Assembly (NCBI GenBank): GCA_902705825.1
Contig: CACSIL010000012.1
Span: 368,346 to 432,345 of the forward strand
DNA from: Halioglobus japonicus
GTDB taxonomy: Bacteria; Pseudomonadota; Gammaproteobacteria; Pseudomonadales; Halieaceae
Direction: 5' to 3'
Length of the DNA: 64,000 nucleotides
Below are positions 49,601-56,517 of the stretch, piece by piece. The notes beneath the pieces were generated by a model. It had not been told where the DNA came from, ran no database searches, and saw only the letters and a program-made list of their open reading frames with translations. The position numbers and the translations under genes were made by a program. Position 1 is the stretch's first letter. Every line of letters begins with the position of its first letter.

Positions 49601-50231
49601 TACCCACCCAGCAACCGGAGTAACGCGACAGGGCAAAGCCGTACAGCCCGAAATCGAGATAGTCCTGAACGCTGGACGGGTTCAGATAGGGCATACCGAA
49701 ATGAATGAATGCGTGATCGCTCTGGTGCGCCAGTGTCGATGACTTGGCCCCGTGGTCATCGCCGGCGAGCACCAGCACACCGCCGTTTTCAGCGCTGCCG
49801 GAATAGCTGCCATGTTTTAGCGCATCCCCGGAGCGGTCAACCCCCGGGCCCTTGCCGTACCAGAGCGCAAATACGCCGTCGTATTTCTGCTGGCCGACAA
49901 TCGACACCTGCTGTGAACCCCAGACCGCAGCGGCGCCGAGATCCTCGTTGACGCCGGGCTGGAAATGGATCTGGTGTTGCTCCAGTTCGGCATGCGCCTG
50001 TTTCAGCGCAGTGTCGTAGCCACCCAGTGGCGAGCCGGTATAGCCCGATATAAAACCGGCAGTATCGAGCCCGTGGGCGGCATCCAGTTGCTGCTGCATC
50101 ATCGGCAGGCGCACCAGCGCCTGCGAACCGCTGAGGTAAACGCGCCCCTCGCGCCGCAGGTATCTGTCCTCCAGCTGATAGTCCTGCAGGTCGGTATCCG
50201 GGCTGTGCTGATTCGAGGTGTCTGTGCTCAT
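46671..50231 (-). CDS. Fused indolepyruvate:ferredoxin oxidoreductase
   Basis: The 1186-residue protein joins the alpha part (SGYTGSPLGGYD at the start; pyrophosphate-binding DDHGAKSS; thiamine-diphosphate region GDGTYYHSGLLA) with the 4Fe-4S segment near residue 647 (CEGCGDCSIQSNC) and the gamma part (ITGIGGSGVVTLG). It oxidatively decarboxylates 2-oxo acids to acyl-CoA with ferredoxin as electron acceptor. In aerobes this fused form acts on aryl or branched 2-oxo acids. Inside this operon it may convert a 2-oxo acid from ring or side-chain cleavage. ATG at 50231 has GGAG upstream. Confidence 0.92.
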   Translation of the reverse strand: MSTDTSNQHSPDTDLQDYQLEDRYLRREGRVYLSGSQALVRLPMMQQQLDAAHGLDTAGFISGYTGSPLGGYDTALKQAHAELEQHQIHFQPGVNEDLGAAAVWGSQQVSIVGQQKYDGVFALWYGKGPGVDRSGDALKHGSYSGSAENGGVLVLAGDDHGAKSSTLAHQSDHAFIHFGMPYLNPSSVQDYLDFGLYGFALSRYSGCWVGMKCVTDTIESSASVNVDTSDFTVVTPQDYTLPEGGLNATAPIPAKAAEVRHYEQRLPAVRAFVRANGLDKVIIAPREPLLGIVTTGKAYLDVMQALTQLGLDPAACSEIGIGIYKVAMPWPLEPQNITQFASGYRELLVIEEKRPVIEEQLASLFVNLAERPVLTGKRDEQGNPLVSEVGELESHGLARILRRRLEALLPDASAALLPAPDVQCAQGHLISAAGLSRKPSFCAGCPHNTSTNLPDGSMAFGGIGCHGMATFLPERRTPTLFHMGAEGAPWIGIAPFTAQEHIFQNLGDGTYYHSGLLAIRAAVAAGVNITYKILVNDAIAMTGGQEIEGKMRVDTLSRQLEAEGVRRIAVMGNDPDSYRPFRDSFANGVTLHHRDELDEVQRELRDCKGVSVLVYDQFCATELRRRRKRGKAEDPNRRIFINPRVCEGCGDCSIQSNCIAVEPVDTEYGRKRRINQSACNKDFSCTKGYCPSFITVTGGTPRKRNLTQAGSAQAFDLEAAVAALPAPISASAEQPFSVLITGIGGSGVVTLGALIGMAAFLEGKGCSVLDVAGLAQRNGPVTSHIRVANRQEDIFATRIVKADLVLGCDIVVAASDDVAEKMQAGDTRAVINSCVTPTSDFATNPDLNLSAETMIAGIESLLTAGHADFVPSSDIATRLMGNEVAGNMFLVGYAMQKGWLPVGLQAVSRAIELNGVSVEMNMRSLCWGRLAAVDLATVLSAAAPASPEATVDAPEQATLATLIEQRCAELVEYQNAGYAEAYRSFVNTVVAREQQVQPGVEQLSAAVANYLFKLMAYKDEYEVARLHSAPALMEALRETFEGDFELAFHLAPPALGGVDPKTGRYPKKVFGGWMLHVFRVLAKFKVLRGTALDPFSYSAHRKLERALIGEYRTMIETVLADLTADNYALAVEIASLPEQIRGYGSVKEQHLAQAQRRRDQLLTDFTDIARNGGKPNPVKIMAVNVG

Positions 50232-50257
50232 GGTGTCGCTCCGTTGCAAAGCCTGAA

Positions 50258-51223
50258 TTACTCGCCGTCTGTCCGCAGGGATTCACTTGATGCCATCACC
50301 GCATCCACCAGCCCGTGGTGCCCCCACACGTCGCCTTCACAGAATTCGTTAACCGTCCAGCTGTCATCGATCAGCAGGCATCCACAACCGATTTCAACAT
50401 CGAAGCCGGAGGGGCTGCGCATATAGAAGGACAACATGCCGTCATTGCGGTGGCGGCCGAGACTGCTGGTGATGGTGACGCCCGCTGCGATCGCACGATC
50501 CAGCGTCTTACCCACATCATCGATAGTCTGCATTTCGAACATGGTGTGCTGCAGGCCGTTGACGCTGCCCATGCCGATGATGGCCAGACTGTGGTGGCGC
50601 TGGTTGCAGCGCAGGAACTTCAACGCACTGTCCGGGCCCATGCGGATATAGTCTGACAACTGGAAGCCGAGCGTACGGGTGTAGAAGTTGTAGTTCGTCT
50701 CCAGGTCCTCGACAAAGATATTCATATGCCCGATGCCCAGGTGCCCGGCGACGAATTCCTGACCGCCGACCGGCGAGTGGAATTTATAGTCCTGTACCGG
50801 GCCGTAGTAGAGTTCCAACGCATTTCCCGCCGGGTCACGCAGGTGGGCGATACCGGAAACAGAGCGCGTAAAGGCCTGCTCTTCGGTGCCCATGGCGACC
50901 TCGACACCCGCAACCTTTAACTCCTCTACCGCTTGCTCAAGCGCAGGCTTGTCCTCTACCTCAAGGCCCAGGTACAACAGCCCTTCGCGCCCCTGCGTGG
51001 GGTGAACGGCCAAACGCCACTGGCGCTCATCCATTTTCAGGTAGACCGAACCGTCCGGCCCCACACCTTCTGTGGATGTCAGACCAGTTTTTTGCGGCAC
51101 ACCCCAGCCCTGCCCCGGGATAGCGCGCGCCGGCATCATGCCGATCACATCGACACCGTACGCCAACCACTCTGACGGATCAGGGGCGCCTATTCCCATA
51201 TAGCCAACGGATTTGATATTCAC
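50258..51223 (-). CDS. Type I extradiol dioxygenase
   Basis: The 321-residue two-domain VOC protein has a complete 2-His-1-carboxylate iron site: His near 166 (GHMNIF), His near 226 (LQHTMFE) and Glu near 277 (DVEIGC). The acid/base residues expected of BphC/HsaC enzymes also appear (RHHSL, RHRND, and Tyr in SFYMRS). It would cleave a catechol-type ring next to the hydroxyls. No ring hydroxylase lies in the window, so the catechol must come from elsewhere. The start is GTG with GAGAGG upstream. Confidence 0.88.
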   Translation of the reverse strand: MNIKSVGYMGIGAPDPSEWLAYGVDVIGMMPARAIPGQGWGVPQKTGLTSTEGVGPDGSVYLKMDERQWRLAVHPTQGREGLLYLGLEVEDKPALEQAVEELKVAGVEVAMGTEEQAFTRSVSGIAHLRDPAGNALELYYGPVQDYKFHSPVGGQEFVAGHLGIGHMNIFVEDLETNYNFYTRTLGFQLSDYIRMGPDSALKFLRCNQRHHSLAIIGMGSVNGLQHTMFEMQTIDDVGKTLDRAIAAGVTITSSLGRHRNDGMLSFYMRSPSGFDVEIGCGCLLIDDSWTVNEFCEGDVWGHHGLVDAVMASSESLRTDGE

Positions 51224-51311
51224 AGAACCAGACCTCTCAGTTATAGAATTTTCTGCCAGCACTCAGTCGCTCTTGCACGGGTAATGCCCCTGCGCGCACA
51301 ACCGGGTGTTC

Positions 51312-51752
51312 CTACTTACCCAGCACCCAGCAGGGCATGGCGACATCGTCGCTGTAGCGCTTGAAATCGACAGTGACCTCAGCGCCGATGCGAACATCCT
51401 TTGCCTCCACACCGCTGACCTCGCCGCCGACACTGTGCAGAACGGGACCGATCAGGCGCAGTGTTGGCGATTCCTCCAACTCGACCAGAGCGACTACATA
51501 CGGCGTCAGTTTTTCGAAGGCCGGCAGCAGCGGCGAACTCGGCACCGCGAACGACCACACCCTGCCGCGCCCGGATACGGGCTGCCAGTAACTCTCCTGT
51601 GACTGGCACGATGGACACATCGGGCGCGGCGGAAAACGCATCTGGTCGCACTGCTGACACGTCTGGATACGCAATTCGCCGCAGCGGGTGCCGGCCCAGA
51701 AAGTGGCGTCAACGGGATCATCGGTCGCCGGTAGTGGAATGTTTTCTATCAT
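51312..51752 (-). CDS. DUF35 Zn-ribbon/OB-fold protein (aldolase partner)
   Basis: The 146-residue protein has a rubredoxin-like zinc ribbon (CQQCDQMRFPPRPMCPSC) followed by an OB-fold with GRVWSF. Such proteins bind thiolase-fold enzymes: ChsH2-DUF35 with Ltp2, and IpfE with IpfD. The Ltp2-like gene is in the same operon, so this is the probable partner. ATG at 51752. Confidence 0.88.
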   Translation of the reverse strand: MIENIPLPATDDPVDATFWAGTRCGELRIQTCQQCDQMRFPPRPMCPSCQSQESYWQPVSGRGRVWSFAVPSSPLLPAFEKLTPYVVALVELEESPTLRLIGPVLHSVGGEVSGVEAKDVRIGAEVTVDFKRYSDDVAMPCWVLGK

Positions 51753-51815
51753 CAAAAAATCCGCAGTGTTCTGTGATATGTGATCGTCATAGCATCGACG
51801 TGGCCGGTGATAGGG

Positions 51816-52283
51816 TTACGGCCTGTACAGCAGCTTCCAGTCGAAGCAGACGGCGGGCTTGTCCGCGCCGACAACGTGAATTGCCACACCGACTGTCAGC
51901 ATCACACCGCCCTTCTCTTCTCCTACGGCGACAATGCGCGTATGGCCATGGAGTTGTGAGCCGGCGGGAACCGGACTCACAAATCGCACTTTCTCAAGGC
52001 CGTAGTTCAGCGCCGAGCCATGACCTACAATGAGGTAGTCTCCGGTATTCTTGATCAGTGTTGACATACCCAGCACCAGAAACCCGTGGGCAATCGCCTC
52101 GCCAAAAGGGCCCTCGCTTCGCGCGCGATCGACATCGACATGAATCCACTGTCGGTCGCCGGTCATATCGGCGAACACATTGATCATGTCCTGCGTGATT
52201 GCAACCGGCTCACTCCAGTTACCCCACTCCTGCGACACCATCGAAGACAATGTCGACAGATCATCAAACCGGATTTCCTGCAT
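51816..52283 (-). CDS. MaoC-family (R)-enoyl-CoA hydratase
   Basis: The 155-residue hot-dog protein carries the hydratase-2 motif with its Asp/His pair (TGDRQWIH) and GPFGEAIAHGFLVL. It should hydrate a 2-enoyl-CoA. GGAG lies 9 bases before the ATG at 52283. Confidence 0.88.
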   Translation of the reverse strand: MQEIRFDDLSTLSSMVSQEWGNWSEPVAITQDMINVFADMTGDRQWIHVDVDRARSEGPFGEAIAHGFLVLGMSTLIKNTGDYLIVGHGSALNYGLEKVRFVSPVPAGSQLHGHTRIVAVGEEKGGVMLTVGVAIHVVGADKPAVCFDWKLLYRP

Positions 52284-52327
52284 GCTCTTTTTCTCCTGTG
52301 GTTGAAAGCGACCTGGTGCGCTCTGCA

Positions 52328-53068
52328 CTAATGCGTCTTGTTCTGGAAATTGGTGATCATTTCCTGCGCCGAGAACTGTTCCCGCTCGAGGGCCGACGCG
52401 AGAGAGCCGTCGCACCCTTCCTTCAGTAGGTTTTTACAGCGCGACACAATGCCCGTAGGGGATGCGCCGATGTATCGGGCCATCGCCAGCGCAGCACTGA
52501 GCAACTGGGCAGGCGGAATAATCTGCTGCACGAGTCCGAGTTGCTTCGCACTCTGCGCACTCAGTTTCCGGCTATTGAGCAGGATGTCGCTGGCCGACCC
52601 CATACCAACAAGGCGCGGCAGGAAATAGCTGGAACCGAACCCCGGAGAGACACCGAGACGGACAAACGGAAAATCGAGTGCGGCGTTTTCTGACGCCAGC
52701 CGTATATCGAAAGGCAGCAGCATGGTGGAGCCGATACCGGAAGCGACACCGTTGACCGCGACAATCAAGGGCTTCTCACAGGCCTGCAGCTCAGCAACGA
52801 AGCCGTTGAGAAAATGTTCCTCACCCAATCGCAAGCCGCAACGGCCCTGTTCTCCATGATAGAAGCCGCGGTCGGCGCCCGCGCAGAAGGCGCGACCGGC
52901 GCCCGTCAGCACAATCGCTGTAACAGCCTCATCGTCAATCGCTGTGCGCAGCGCATCGACCAACTCCTCGCCCATATCCGGTGTGTACGCGTTGAGCTTT
53001 TCGGGGCGCTGCAGTGTGACCAGCGCGGCACCCCGGTCAACGTCATAGCTTATTTCCTTATACGACAT
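52328..53068 (-). CDS. Crotonase-family protein (altered active site)
   Basis: The 246-residue crotonase has AFCAGADRGFY and NGVASGIGSTM. The catalytic glutamates of enoyl-CoA hydratase are replaced by Thr and Phe, and the isomerase Glu position is Gly (VSPGFGSS). The fold is complete, so a different reaction or a structural role is possible. GAGGAAT precedes the ATG at 53068. Confidence 0.78.
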   Translation of the reverse strand: MSYKEISYDVDRGAALVTLQRPEKLNAYTPDMGEELVDALRTAIDDEAVTAIVLTGAGRAFCAGADRGFYHGEQGRCGLRLGEEHFLNGFVAELQACEKPLIVAVNGVASGIGSTMLLPFDIRLASENAALDFPFVRLGVSPGFGSSYFLPRLVGMGSASDILLNSRKLSAQSAKQLGLVQQIIPPAQLLSAALAMARYIGASPTGIVSRCKNLLKEGCDGSLASALEREQFSAQEMITNFQNKTH

Positions 53069-53084
53069 AGATTCCTCTGTTGGC

Positions 53085-53879
53085 TCAGTTTGCATCCGGT
53101 GAATAGGGCTGCCATTGGGGCGGACGCTTCTCGCTGAATGCGCGCATACCCTCTTCGTAATCGGCACCCTGGTTGTTTTCGATAATCAGATCCCAGGCGT
53201 ACTCCAGCGCATCGTTCAGACTGTGCTGTTTGGCGGCCCAGATCGCGCGCTTGGTTCTGGCCATCGCGGCGGGCGAGTTGCCCTGCATCATCCGGGCAAT
53301 CGCAAAGGCTCTCTCTAACAGTTGGTCAGCGGGAACGACCTCACCGACCAATCCGCACTGCAGTGCCCGCGCAGCAGACATACGCTCTTTGGACCCGACC
53401 AGCGCCATGCGCAGCACGGCTTCGAACGGCATACGTCGCGCCAGCCCCACCGATTCCAGTGCAGATACCAGCCCGACATTGACGTGACTATCGAAAAACG
53501 TGGCCGTGTCGGCGGCGAGCACAATATCGCTGTCCGCCAGAAAGTGCAGGCCGGCACCGTTTACCAGACCGTTAACCGCACAGATCACCGGCTTCCACAC
53601 GTCATTGTGTTGCGATGTCCATTTCATACTCGCCGATGCCGCCGCCCTGCTGGAGAGATCGAGCTCGGGCACATCGCCAATGTCTGCGCCACTGCAGAAC
53701 GCCTTATTGCCGGCGCCGGTCACAATCGCCACCACGGCCTCGGGATCGTTATTGAATGCCGACCAGACCTGCGGCAGTTCACGCCCCATCGCGGTGTCTA
53801 TCGCATTGTGTCGGTGCTCCCTGTTCAACGTGATCAGGGCAACACCGTCGGAGACTTCGTAGTTGAGCGACTCAAACAT
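53085..53879 (-). CDS. Crotonase-family protein (altered active site)
   Basis: The 264-residue crotonase has AFCSGADIGDV and NGLVNGAGLHF. Both glutamate positions hold His (GLHF and DSHVNVG). AAGGAG precedes the start; ATG at 53879 and a GTG one codon before are equally possible. It is 16 bases upstream of the next crotonase gene. Confidence 0.78.
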   Translation of the reverse strand: MFESLNYEVSDGVALITLNREHRHNAIDTAMGRELPQVWSAFNNDPEAVVAIVTGAGNKAFCSGADIGDVPELDLSSRAAASASMKWTSQHNDVWKPVICAVNGLVNGAGLHFLADSDIVLAADTATFFDSHVNVGLVSALESVGLARRMPFEAVLRMALVGSKERMSAARALQCGLVGEVVPADQLLERAFAIARMMQGNSPAAMARTKRAIWAAKQHSLNDALEYAWDLIIENNQGADYEEGMRAFSEKRPPQWQPYSPDAN

Positions 53880-53934
53880 CACAACAGACTCCTTGCGTGA
53901 TAAAGGCGTGACACTGCGGCGCTGTGATATTCAC

Positions 53935-55092
53935 TCAAGCGCACTCCCGATCAGAAAAGAGATGCGCGGCAATCTGTTGTTCCAGATAGTCCGGGCCCCA
54001 GTGCGTCATCTCCAGTTGCTTGGCACGGCGGTAAAACAGTTGTGGATCAGCTTCGATGGTGTACCCCAACCCACCGTGAACCTGTATCGCAACGGCAGCG
54101 GCGCGACAGAACACATCGCTGGCCTGTAACTTCGCCATCGCTGCAAGGTGCTGGTAGCCCCTGCCTTCGTCCTTGCACCAGGCCGCTTCATACACCAGGG
54201 TACGAGCGCCCTCGATCGCTACCGTCACCTCCGCGAGATAGTGCGCAATGGACTGAAAGCCGCCGATTGCGCGTCCGAATGCGCGCCGGTATTTGGCGTA
54301 CTCAACGCTGATCTCGTGCACGCGTTCAGCCGCACCGATCGCGTAGGAGGCCAATGACAGCATGTGCTGTGCCATCGCTTTCTCCCAGCCAGACCAGATA
54401 CACCCACCCTCGCCGAGCAACTGGTCGCGCGGCAATTGCAGTTCGTTGAATTGAATCTTGTAGAGCGGGTCCATCGCGTGATTGGCCTGATAGGTCATGC
54501 TCACTGCGCCTGCAGCAATACCCTTGTCCAGCGTCGCCCGGTCGACGACCGCTGCGACAATGTCACCCCCGCCCTGGACTCTGGCGAGCACGATCAAAAC
54601 GTCCGCTGAACGGGCAAAGGGCACCAGCTGCTTTTCGCCGTTGAGAACGGCGAATTCGTCACTGCACTGCAACGAAGCGCGTATGCCTTCACGGTCCGCA
54701 CTGTTTCCCGGCTCGGAGGCAGCGACAGAAAACACGCGATCGCCTCGGGCGATGGAGCCCAGCCATTCGTTTTTCTGTTGCGCGCTGCCCGCATGCTCAA
54801 GCAGGCTGGCAGCCAGCACGGAACTACCCAGATAGGGTGACACGGCCAACACCCGACCGAACTCCTCGGCGACGATCGAGGATTCGACCGCTCCGAGACC
54901 CATGCCGTCAAACGGCTCCGCGATCGCTATTCCGGTCAGCCCCAATTCACCGATTTGCTGCCAGAATGCAATCGCGTAACCGGGTTCGGTACCCTCGTGT
55001 TCACGCAGCACCGTCAACGGCATCATCTCCTCACAGATTTTGCGTGTCATATCGCGCAACATGATTTGTTCTTCGTTGAAACCAAGGTCCAT
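53935..55092 (-). CDS. Acyl-CoA dehydrogenase, partner subunit lacking catalytic Glu
   Basis: The 385-residue protein has the dehydrogenase fold (VAASEPGNSAD, RRAFGRAIGGFQSIAHYLAEV, IQVHGGLGYTIEADPQLFYRR), but neither catalytic Glu position is filled. It is the first gene of the leftward operon behind promoter D. A heteromeric partner is expected, for example the Glu-bearing dehydrogenase at 41149-42339. Confidence 0.85.
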   Translation of the reverse strand: MDLGFNEEQIMLRDMTRKICEEMMPLTVLREHEGTEPGYAIAFWQQIGELGLTGIAIAEPFDGMGLGAVESSIVAEEFGRVLAVSPYLGSSVLAASLLEHAGSAQQKNEWLGSIARGDRVFSVAASEPGNSADREGIRASLQCSDEFAVLNGEKQLVPFARSADVLIVLARVQGGGDIVAAVVDRATLDKGIAAGAVSMTYQANHAMDPLYKIQFNELQLPRDQLLGEGGCIWSGWEKAMAQHMLSLASYAIGAAERVHEISVEYAKYRRAFGRAIGGFQSIAHYLAEVTVAIEGARTLVYEAAWCKDEGRGYQHLAAMAKLQASDVFCRAAAVAIQVHGGLGYTIEADPQLFYRRAKQLEMTHWGPDYLEQQIAAHLFSDRECA

Positions 55093-55228
55093 TTCACACG
55101 CTCTTTGCAGTGGTGGTCGGGGCGTACAACGGCTCTGCGCTATACATAACCCTGACGACAGTCAGTGATCGCAGCGCCTGTAGCATGGCCTCTCCGTCGT
55201 GGCACAGCCGCTGCGTCGGTATCGAAAA

Positions 55229-55263
55229 ATACTAATATGAGCGCTTACTCAGTTGACACTCGC
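55229..55263 (-). promoter_or_regulatory. Island promoter element D (toward long leftward operon)
   Basis: Minus strand: GCGAGT, GTCAAC, TGAG, 6 bases, CTCA, TAT, then TAGTAT as -10 box. The predicted start near 55221 gives a leader of about 130 bases to the ATG at 55092. Confidence 0.75.
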
Positions 55264-55282
55264 TTTACGACAAGCAGCCGAT

Positions 55283-55753
55283 TCAGGGCCGCCAGGCGTC
55301 ACCGCTAAGCGCCCAGGGCGAGCTTTGTTGTTCGGCACCGGGCAATGCCAGCCGGGCCGAGGCAGTGGTGGCAACGCGCTCGCCGACCTTGATCGACAGA
55401 CTGATTTCCACCCAGTCAAAGTCGCCAATGGCAGTAACGCTGTCGACTTCGCCACAGAGCAGCGCTTCATCACCGGGACACAACGGGCTGCGCATCGAGA
55501 ACCGCATGCGTGCAATGCGCGCCTGCGGCCCACCCCAACGGGTCAGGTACTGGCTGAGCCAGCCAGCCTGCGTGTAATTGTTCATGATGATATCGGGGAG
55601 TCCCGCCCGCTCCCGCGCCCACTCACCATCGTGATGAATCGGCTGCCAATCCCTGGAGCTGGTGGCTCCCATAATGATCTTCTTGCGGGTGATGCTTATC
55701 GCTAGCTCCGGCAGTTTGTCACCTGCGGCCGGACGCGGTGCTGCATCTGTCAT
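55283..55753 (-). CDS. MaoC-like hot-dog hydratase subunit (ChsH1-like)
   Basis: The 156-residue protein has SRDWQPIHHD, which supplies the Asp and His of the hydratase-2 active site. Its start overlaps the stop of the gene upstream by ATGA, so the two hot-dog subunits are translationally coupled. Together they parallel ChsH1-ChsH2, the heteromeric hydratase of steroid side-chain degradation. Confidence 0.85.
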   Translation of the reverse strand: MTDAAPRPAAGDKLPELAISITRKKIIMGATSSRDWQPIHHDGEWARERAGLPDIIMNNYTQAGWLSQYLTRWGGPQARIARMRFSMRSPLCPGDEALLCGEVDSVTAIGDFDWVEISLSIKVGERVATTASARLALPGAEQQSSPWALSGDAWRP

Positions 55754-56268
55754 GACTGCTGCTCCTCTTTTCGATAGCTGACGAAGTGCAGTGTCTGTAT
55801 GCCTGCCAGTGTGTCGTTTTGGTGGTAGTAGTGAACCGCTATCGACCAGCGGCGACCCGGGCCCATGCGGGTTTGATACTCGTCGCCCACCTCCAGCAGA
55901 ATCTGTTCAGCACGCAGCCGATCTCCCGCCCTTACAGGCTCGTGAAATTCCAGATCCACTGCGGTTACCACACCAAACGGCAGGTCGAGTTCATCCTTGA
56001 GCATGAAATGCATTTCCAGCGTACGCAGCGGTACGTGATCCGGCTCGGGCGACCACTCGTGATCGATCATCCACGACGGCAGCATCGCTGGCGGTGCTAT
56101 TGGCTCACTGCCTTCAGTATCTCCGGCGCGGCTCCAATACAGTGGATTGCCATCTTCAACGGCGACACAGAAGTTCAGCCACAGGCCCTGATCTACCGTC
56201 ATCACGGGCGCCAGTGTCACCACCGGTGTTCCAATCCAGTTACGTACCTTTTCAGGGAGGGAAGTCAT
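55750..56268 (-). CDS. MaoC N-terminal/FAS1-like dehydratase subunit (ChsH2-like)
   Basis: The 172-residue protein is the N-terminal-type hot-dog half with AVEDGNPLYW, where the His of the active motif is missing, as in the non-catalytic half of ChsH2-type heteromers. It overlaps the ChsH1-like gene by four bases. ATG at 56268 is chosen. The promoter with element F lies upstream. Confidence 0.85.
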   Translation of the reverse strand: MTSLPEKVRNWIGTPVVTLAPVMTVDQGLWLNFCVAVEDGNPLYWSRAGDTEGSEPIAPPAMLPSWMIDHEWSPEPDHVPLRTLEMHFMLKDELDLPFGVVTAVDLEFHEPVRAGDRLRAEQILLEVGDEYQTRMGPGRRWSIAVHYYHQNDTLAGIQTLHFVSYRKEEQQS

Positions 56269-56346
56269 TGGGGTCAACTCTTTGGGTTGTCAGACGCAAT
56301 CGTGCAGACCACTGCAGCCACGTCTTCGATAGTGGTATTGAGCGCT

Positions 56347-56380
56347 AAAGTAATCGATGCGGGTTTCAGTTTTTACTCGC
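56347..56380 (-). promoter_or_regulatory. Island promoter element F (degenerate, toward MaoC pair)
   Basis: Minus strand: GCGAGT, AAAAAC, TGAA, 6 bases, ATCG, AT, then TACTTT as -10-like box. The first box is perfect and the others differ by one base each; the spacing is one base shorter before the -10. It would start transcription near 56340. Confidence 0.5.
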
Positions 56381-56430
56381 TTTGGGCGCTGCCTCAACGC
56401 GAGCGGGGGGCCATAAGCACTGCGGCTAAA

Positions 56431-56465
56431 GCGAGTTCACTGTGAGTTCTTACTCATTTTAGTAT
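56431..56465 (+). promoter_or_regulatory. Island promoter element E (toward acyl-CoA ligase)
   Basis: Plus strand: GCGAGT, TCACTG, TGAG, 6 bases, CTCA, TTT, then TAGTAT as -10 box. The predicted start near 56472 gives a leader of about 46 bases to the ATG at 56518. Confidence 0.75.
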
Positions 56466-56517
56466 CGCCACAGACATCATCAGTACAGTGATAAAAACCG
56501 TTCTTGGAAACGACTTT

